The notes beneath the pieces were generated by a model. The model did no database searches. It had not been told where the DNA came from and was given only the letters and a program-made list of their open reading frames with translations. Shown here one piece after another: positions 59,320 through 64,000 of a stretch of 64,000 bases of DNA. A program made the translations under genes and the position numbers. This DNA is from Gammaproteobacteria bacterium (GTDB taxonomy: Bacteria > Pseudomonadota > Gammaproteobacteria > Pseudomonadales > Azotimanducaceae). The DNA lies in the NCBI GenBank assembly GCA_020832085.1, contig JAFIFJ010000006.1, forward strand, positions 1 to 64,000, read 5' to 3'. Within the stretch, counting starts at the first letter, position 1. Each line of letters starts with the position of its first letter.

Positions 59320-61554
59320 ATGCTCAGCTCCAAGCTTCCCATGGCGACGCTCGCTGCCGCGATTGCCGCGGTGATCCATCCCCAGGCCCAGGCGCAGAGT
59401 GCCGCCAGTTCCGCCGCCGATTCCGTGCTGCCGGTCATTGTTGTCACGGCAGATCCTATCGGCGGCCGTACGCCCGACGACTTGATTCAACCGATCTCCG
59501 TGCTGTCCGGTGCGGCACTCGAACGCCGCCGCGAAGCCACTCTCGGTGCGCTGCTCGACGGCCTGCCCGGTGTCTCCAACTCCGACTTTGGCCCCGGTGT
59601 CGGCCGGCCCACGGTTCGCGGTCTGCAAGGCTCGCGGGTCAAGGTGCTCGAAGACGGCATGGGGGTTGCTGACGTTTCCGGCGAGGGTGCTGATCACGCC
59701 ATCGCGGTCGATCCGGCCCGTGCCGATCAGATCGAGGTGTTCCGCGGTCCCTCTACGCTGGCCTACGGCAGCGGTGCCGCAGGCGGCGTGGTCAATGTTC
59801 GCAGCTGGCGCTTCAATCCCGAGTTCGGCGATCGTCCCAGCGTCCGAGGCGAACTCCGCTACGGTGAAAACGGCAACGATCGCCAGGGCTATGTCGGGTT
59901 CGAACTACCCGGCTCGGACGAACTCGTGTTCCGGGCGGACGCCAGCCTGCGCCGGACCAGCGACTTCGACATCAGTGGTTTCCAGCAGGTGGATCAGACG
60001 GCCGGGCGCCGCGGCAAACTGGTGAACTCGAGCCTCGATACCGATTCCTACTCCCTGACCGGTCTGCTGCGTCAGGACTGGGGTTTCGTCGGCATCGGCG
60101 TCAGCCGCTGGGACACCGAGTACGGCATTCCGGAGAATTTCGACGCCCGCCCGCGGGATCTTGGCGGTCAGGCCGACGAATTCGAGCGAATCTTTGCCGA
60201 CTACGACCGCTTCGACCTTCGCGGCGAGTTCCGTCAGCCCTTCGCCGGCATCGAGATGGCTCGGGTCAAGTTCTCCTACACCGAGTTCGAGATGGAGGAA
60301 GTGGAGTTCGAATTCGACCGGACGCCGGAAGGCGGCGAGCTTGATGAGACCATCGTCGAGGCCGTGTTCGAGAATGACGAACTCGATTTCCGCCTGGAGC
60401 TGGTCCACGCTCCCATTGGCGACTGGCGGGGCGTCTTCGGGTTCCAGTTCACGGAGCGCGATTTCGATGCGGATGATCCCCGGGGCGGTGATCGTACCTT
60501 CTACGTCCGGCCCACCACCACCCGAACCGCAGCGCTGTTCGTGATCGAGGAGCGCCCCATGGACTTCGGCCGCATCGAACTCGGTGCCCGCATCGAGCGC
60601 GAGCGTGCGAGTCCCGATGACGTGGTGGGTTCTCGCGTTCCCGGCGTGACGCTCACCGGCGGTGAGTTCCTGGCTCTGCCCGAAGCTCCCGGCAACCGCA
60701 CGTTTACGCCGTTCAGCCTGTCGGCGGGTGCCATTGTCGAACTCGATCCCGACCATCACCTGCGGGCCTCCATCACGCGCGCCGAACGCGCCCCCTCGCC
60801 GGAGCAGCTCTATGCCTTTGGGCGCCACTCGGCAGCAGGGACCTTCGAGGTTGGCGACGTAACGCTTGGCAAGGAAAGCTATGTGAACCTGGAGCTCGGG
60901 GTCGACCGCCACACGGGCCCCATCCGCTTCGATCTCTCGATTTTCTATAACCGGGTCAACGACTTCATCTTCCTGCGCTCCGAGGACGACGGTACCGGCA
61001 GCCCGGTCGGCGTGAACGACATCGGCAACCGGGCCGGAGAAGGTGCAACCATCGGCTGCGAACCCGGCGACGGCGGTCTGTGCCGGCTGCGCAACCAGCT
61101 CGTGTTCAACGAGCAGGCCAACGCCGAGTTCTGGGGTGGGGAGATCGGAGCGGTGACCGACCTCGTGACGGGTGTGAACCCGGTGTCCCTGCGCTTCTCG
61201 GCGGACAGCGTGCGCGGCAAGCTGCGCAGCGGCGGAAACCTGCCGCGGATCACGCCGCCCCGCGTCGGCCTTGGCATCGATGCCCGCTTCGGGGAGATCG
61301 ACGTGTCCGCGGACTTCCGTCGGGTCTTCAAGCAGAGCCGCACCGGTGATGCTGAGGATCGCACCAGCGGCTACAACCTGCTGTCCTTCGACGTGACTTG
61401 GAGCCCGGCGGCGTTTGCCGGTACCGAGGTGTTCCTCCGGGGGCGCAACCTGCTCAACGAGGACGGGCGTCAGCACCAGAGCTTCTTCAAGGAAGAAGCA
61501 CCCATCATCGGCCGCGCCTTCATCGGCGGCGTCCGCTTCAACTTCGGCGGCTGA
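59320..61554 (+). CDS. TonB-dependent receptor, ZnuD-like
   Basis: A 744-residue outer-membrane receptor. Signal peptide about 1-25 (ending AQA), then a TonB-box-like VLPVIVVTADP, a plug (about 40-160: LGALLDGLPGVSNSDFG, RPTVRGLQGSRVKVL, DHAIAVDPARADQIEVFRGP) and a 22-strand barrel ending in aromatic VRFNFGG. The plug resembles ZnuD, a zinc and haem receptor. The AT-rich Zur-like site just upstream supports zinc uptake. Barrel loops hold few histidines, so the metal could be bound differently. AGAGG sits seven bases before the ATG at 59320. Confidence 0.88.
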   Translation: MLSSKLPMATLAAAIAAVIHPQAQAQSAASSAADSVLPVIVVTADPIGGRTPDDLIQPISVLSGAALERRREATLGALLDGLPGVSNSDFGPGVGRPTVRGLQGSRVKVLEDGMGVADVSGEGADHAIAVDPARADQIEVFRGPSTLAYGSGAAGGVVNVRSWRFNPEFGDRPSVRGELRYGENGNDRQGYVGFELPGSDELVFRADASLRRTSDFDISGFQQVDQTAGRRGKLVNSSLDTDSYSLTGLLRQDWGFVGIGVSRWDTEYGIPENFDARPRDLGGQADEFERIFADYDRFDLRGEFRQPFAGIEMARVKFSYTEFEMEEVEFEFDRTPEGGELDETIVEAVFENDELDFRLELVHAPIGDWRGVFGFQFTERDFDADDPRGGDRTFYVRPTTTRTAALFVIEERPMDFGRIELGARIERERASPDDVVGSRVPGVTLTGGEFLALPEAPGNRTFTPFSLSAGAIVELDPDHHLRASITRAERAPSPEQLYAFGRHSAAGTFEVGDVTLGKESYVNLELGVDRHTGPIRFDLSIFYNRVNDFIFLRSEDDGTGSPVGVNDIGNRAGEGATIGCEPGDGGLCRLRNQLVFNEQANAEFWGGEIGAVTDLVTGVNPVSLRFSADSVRGKLRSGGNLPRITPPRVGLGIDARFGEIDVSADFRRVFKQSRTGDAEDRTSGYNLLSFDVTWSPAAFAGTEVFLRGRNLLNEDGRQHQSFFKEEAPIIGRAFIGGVRFNFGG

Positions 61555-61572
61555 GCCGAGCCGCACGCTGCA

Positions 61573-61611
61573 CCGGGTTGTCGCCTTCAGCACGTGGCGG
61601 CGACAACCCGG
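61573..61611 (+). terminator. Perfect 13-bp hairpin after the TonB-dependent receptor gene
   Basis: CCGGGTTGTCGCC (61573-61585) pairs without mismatch to GGCGACAACCCGG (61599-61611) across a 13-base loop, beginning 18 bases after the stop. A weak TTAT follows instead of a T-run, so it is probably an intrinsic terminator or mRNA-protecting hairpin. Confidence 0.7.
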
Positions 61612-61786
61612 TTATCCTGCCACTGCTTCCCCCCCTGCATTGATTCAACGCCGCCAGCCGGGCATGCTCGGGTCCGGGCGCAACCCAAGCGGCTTTTCTT
61701 CCCGATGGCCTGAATTTCCCGAACCGGGAGATGACCCTCAGGTCTCGGGCGCGGCGACGCCGCTGATGCGGCAACAGGATGACGTC

Positions 61787-62734
61787 ATGAGCAGTTGGGA
61801 CAACGCCATCACCGGCAAGCCCGGGAGCGGCGCCGTCAATGCGCACAGCTATGGCGGTGCCGTCAGCTTCTTTCGGACACCTTTCGGACGCGATCTGTCC
61901 GGTATCGATGTCGCCGTCATGGGCGTGCCGCTGGATATCGCCACCACCAACAGGCCCGGCGCCCGTCTCGGCCCGCGGGCCATCCGCAATGCCTCCCTGT
62001 CTCTGGGCTGGGAACGTCCCTGGCCCTGGAAGACGGATCCGCTCAAAGCTCTCAAGGTCATCGACTACGGCGACTGCGAGAACCGCCAGAGCGGTGACCT
62101 CAGCAGCGTGGGTCACATTGAATCCTGGGTCAGTGAGATCCTCGATGCGGGCACGGCCACCCTGCTGCTCGGCGGCGATCACTTCATCTCCTATCCCAGC
62201 CTGCGTGCCCACAAGGAAAAGCACGGCCCGCTGGCCCTGATCCATTTCGACGCCCATACCGATACCTGGCCGTCCACTGGGGATGGCATCAACCACGGCA
62301 CCATGTTCTATCAGGCGGCGCAGGAAGGCATCGTGCTGCCCGAACACTCCATTCAGATCGGTATTCGAACCACTAACGACGACACCCTGGGTTACGACAT
62401 CGTATCGGCCCCGGACGTACACGAACTGGGCAGCGCTGCCATCGTCAAGCGCATCAGGGAGCGGGTGGGGAATCGTCCTGCCTACATCACCTTCGATATC
62501 GATTGCCTGGATCCGGCCTTTGCGCCGGGTACGGGGACGCCGGTGCCCGGTGGGCTGTCCTCGCTGCAGGCCCTGAGCATCCTGCGCGGGCTGGTGGGTG
62601 TGAACCTGGTGGGCATGGACGTGGTGGAAGTGGCGCCCGCCTATGACCACGCTGAACTGACCGCACTGGCCGCCGCGCAGATTGCCATCGAGCTGCTGGC
62701 GCTATACGCCGAGTGTAGAGACGGGAGCAAGTGA
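61787..62734 (+). CDS. speB: Agmatinase
   Basis: Agmatinase (EC 3.5.3.11) turns agmatine into putrescine and urea. The 315-residue protein has the ureohydrolase manganese motifs: GGDHFISYP (His132), FDAHTDTW (Asp155, His157, Asp159) and DIDCLDPAFAPGTG. GVPLDIATTNRPGARLGPRAIR is typical of the family's N-terminus. AGGA before the ATG at 61787 supports the start; an upstream in-frame ATG at 61766 lacks one. The arginine decarboxylase gene starts directly at its stop (TGAATG), so the pair makes a two-step route from arginine to putrescine. Confidence 0.93.
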   Translation: MSSWDNAITGKPGSGAVNAHSYGGAVSFFRTPFGRDLSGIDVAVMGVPLDIATTNRPGARLGPRAIRNASLSLGWERPWPWKTDPLKALKVIDYGDCENRQSGDLSSVGHIESWVSEILDAGTATLLLGGDHFISYPSLRAHKEKHGPLALIHFDAHTDTWPSTGDGINHGTMFYQAAQEGIVLPEHSIQIGIRTTNDDTLGYDIVSAPDVHELGSAAIVKRIRERVGNRPAYITFDIDCLDPAFAPGTGTPVPGGLSSLQALSILRGLVGVNLVGMDVVEVAPAYDHAELTALAAAQIAIELLALYAECRDGSK

Positions 62735-64000
62735 ATGAATGATGCCGGCGATGGCGCCTGGACGCTGCAGAACGCCCGCGACCTCTATGCCATGGATGTC
62801 TGGGGCGACGGCTTCTTTGGCATCAACGAAAAGGGCCATGTCAGCGTTGCGCCCATCGAAGGTGAAGCGATCAGCGTCGACATCAACGACGTCATCGAAG
62901 AGGCGCTTGCCGAAGGCTCCACGCTGCCACTGATCATACGATTCCAGGACATCATCAGCTCGCGGGTCAAACGGCTGAATCGCAAATTCCGCGAAGCCAT
63001 TGCGGCGGCGGATTACGGCGGGACTTACCGCAGCATCTTCCCCATCAAGGTGAACCAGCTGCAGGAAGTGGTGGCCGAAGTCATGGACGCCGGCCGCGAG
63101 TTCGACATCGGCATCGAGTGCGGATCGAAGGCCGAACTGATGGCCGCACTGCCGCTGATCGGCGCTGACACCCTGCTGCTGTGCAATGGCGTGAAGGATC
63201 ACGTGATGCTGTCGCTGATGCTCAACGCGCAGCAGCTCGGGCAGCAGGTCATTCCCATCGTCGAGAAGTATTCGGAGTTCGAACAGCTGCTGGTACTTGG
63301 GGCGCAGCGTGGCCTGAATCCCCGTCTCGGTGTGCGGGTCAAGCTCAATACGCGGGGTGCCGGCCGCTGGTATGAATCCGGCGGTGCGCGGTCGAAGTTC
63401 GGTCTCACCGTTCCCGAGCTGGTGCGTCTGTTGAAGACGTTGGACAAGCTCGGGAAGGGTGACTGTCTCGAACTGCTGCACTTCCACCTTGGCAGCCAGA
63501 TTTCGGACATCCAGGTGCTGCGAAGCGCCGTGAAGGAGATCACCCAGATCTATGCCGATCTGGTGCTGCGCGGCATTCAGGTCAAGTTCCTCGATGTCGG
63601 CGGTGGCCTCGGCGTGAATTACGGAGGTGACTACGACAACCCCGAATCCTCTATCAACTACGGCCTGCGTGAGTACGCCAACGTCGTGGTCTATGCCGTC
63701 AAGGAGATCTGCGACGAGCGCGGCGTACCGGTGCCCACGCTGCTGTCCGAGAGCGGCCGGGCACTCACGGCTCATCACTCCATGCTGGTGGTTCCCGTCC
63801 TCGGTGTTCACCGCCCCGACAGCCCACCCATGAATGACGAGCCACCGGCGGACTCGCCGTCCGTGGTGGCGCGCATGGAGTCGGCTTATCAGGAGGCATG
63901 CAGCACGGAGGTGACCGGCATTCTGCTGGAGTGTTACCACGATGCACGGGAAGCCCGCGAAGAAGCCGATCAGCTCATGCGCCTGGGTTTCATGACCCTC
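62735..64000 (+). CDS. speA: Biosynthetic arginine decarboxylase, N-terminal part (runs off the window)
   Basis: Arginine decarboxylase (EC 4.1.1.19) makes agmatine from arginine. The first 422 residues are visible. The PLP-binding lysine is Lys105 (SIFPIKVNQ); other markers are IGIECGSKAEL, LGVRVKLNTRGAGRW, LHFHLGSQI and FLDVGGGLGVNYGG, all characteristic of the long biosynthetic form (SpeA, about 630 residues). It begins right after the speB stop, with GGGAG seven bases before the ATG, so both genes are translated from one message. The order speB-speA is the reverse of the Escherichia coli order. Confidence 0.95.
   Translation, partial: MNDAGDGAWTLQNARDLYAMDVWGDGFFGINEKGHVSVAPIEGEAISVDINDVIEEALAEGSTLPLIIRFQDIISSRVKRLNRKFREAIAAADYGGTYRSIFPIKVNQLQEVVAEVMDAGREFDIGIECGSKAELMAALPLIGADTLLLCNGVKDHVMLSLMLNAQQLGQQVIPIVEKYSEFEQLLVLGAQRGLNPRLGVRVKLNTRGAGRWYESGGARSKFGLTVPELVRLLKTLDKLGKGDCLELLHFHLGSQISDIQVLRSAVKEITQIYADLVLRGIQVKFLDVGGGLGVNYGGDYDNPESSINYGLREYANVVVYAVKEICDERGVPVPTLLSESGRALTAHHSMLVVPVLGVHRPDSPPMNDEPPADSPSVVARMESAYQEACSTEVTGILLECYHDAREAREEADQLMRLGFMTL

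Overview
The window looks like chromosomal DNA of a GC-rich, aerobic, Gram-negative bacterium, most likely a gammaproteobacterium. This rests on the gene families present: a high-potential iron-sulfur protein, AMP nucleosidase, an agmatinase/arginine decarboxylase pair, a TonB-dependent receptor with a Zur-like site, two-partner secretion (TPS) loci and PEP-CTERM-type surface proteins. No rRNA, tRNA, CRISPR array, prophage or transposase gene was seen. Naming a genus from this sequence would be guesswork.

Layout. 1-5.9 kb: the end of a PhyH-family oxygenase, a TetR-like regulator, a small holin-like membrane protein, two unfamiliar exported proteins, a PEP-CTERM-type protein flanked by short direct repeats, and a SLATT-like two-helix membrane protein translationally coupled to a 42-residue membrane peptide. 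6-21 kb: AMP nucleosidase, a two-subunit GMC dehydrogenase, alpha-carbonic anhydrase, a membrane adenylate cyclase, an SDR, a sphingosine-1-phosphate-lyase-like PLP enzyme with an amidohydrolase lipoprotein, a PEP-CTERM protein with NxxGxxxF repeats, an AraC regulator and a DUF3775 protein. 21-28.5 kb: a macrocyclic-ketone-type Baeyer-Villiger monooxygenase, a large lipoprotein, a glycosyltransferase, a methyltransferase and a HiPIP that may be membrane-tethered.

28.7-39.1 kb is the centrepiece: an intact TPS operon made of a 2636-residue TpsA exoprotein, its TpsB outer-membrane transporter and an exported FecR-domain protein. A paralogous operon at 53.0-56.0 kb keeps tpsB and fecR but only the last ~150 codons of tpsA. 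Between them are a reverse-strand operon for surface carbohydrate (sulfotransferase, surface carbohydrate biosynthesis protein, PhyH oxygenase), an exported MBL hydrolase, DUF3047 and baeRF proteins, and a nucleoside-use locus (nucleoside hydrolase, 2OG-Fe(II) oxygenase, TsgA-like MFS permease, MTA/SAH-deaminase-like amidohydrolase, PfkB sugar kinase).

56-64 kb: a monocarboxylate-type MFS transporter, a VOC protein, an FNR-like flavoprotein, a ZnuD-like TonB-dependent receptor preceded by a near-consensus Zur box and followed by a strong hairpin, and the putrescine genes speB-speA (speA runs off the window end).

Most promising for novelty: the TpsA/TpsB/FecR triad with conserved C-terminal cysteines and its tpsA-less paralogue; the nucleoside locus with a 2OG oxygenase of the family that includes thymine hydroxylases; and the orphan SLATT plus micro-membrane-protein pair. 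Functions are assigned by recognising motifs by eye; no database search was run.
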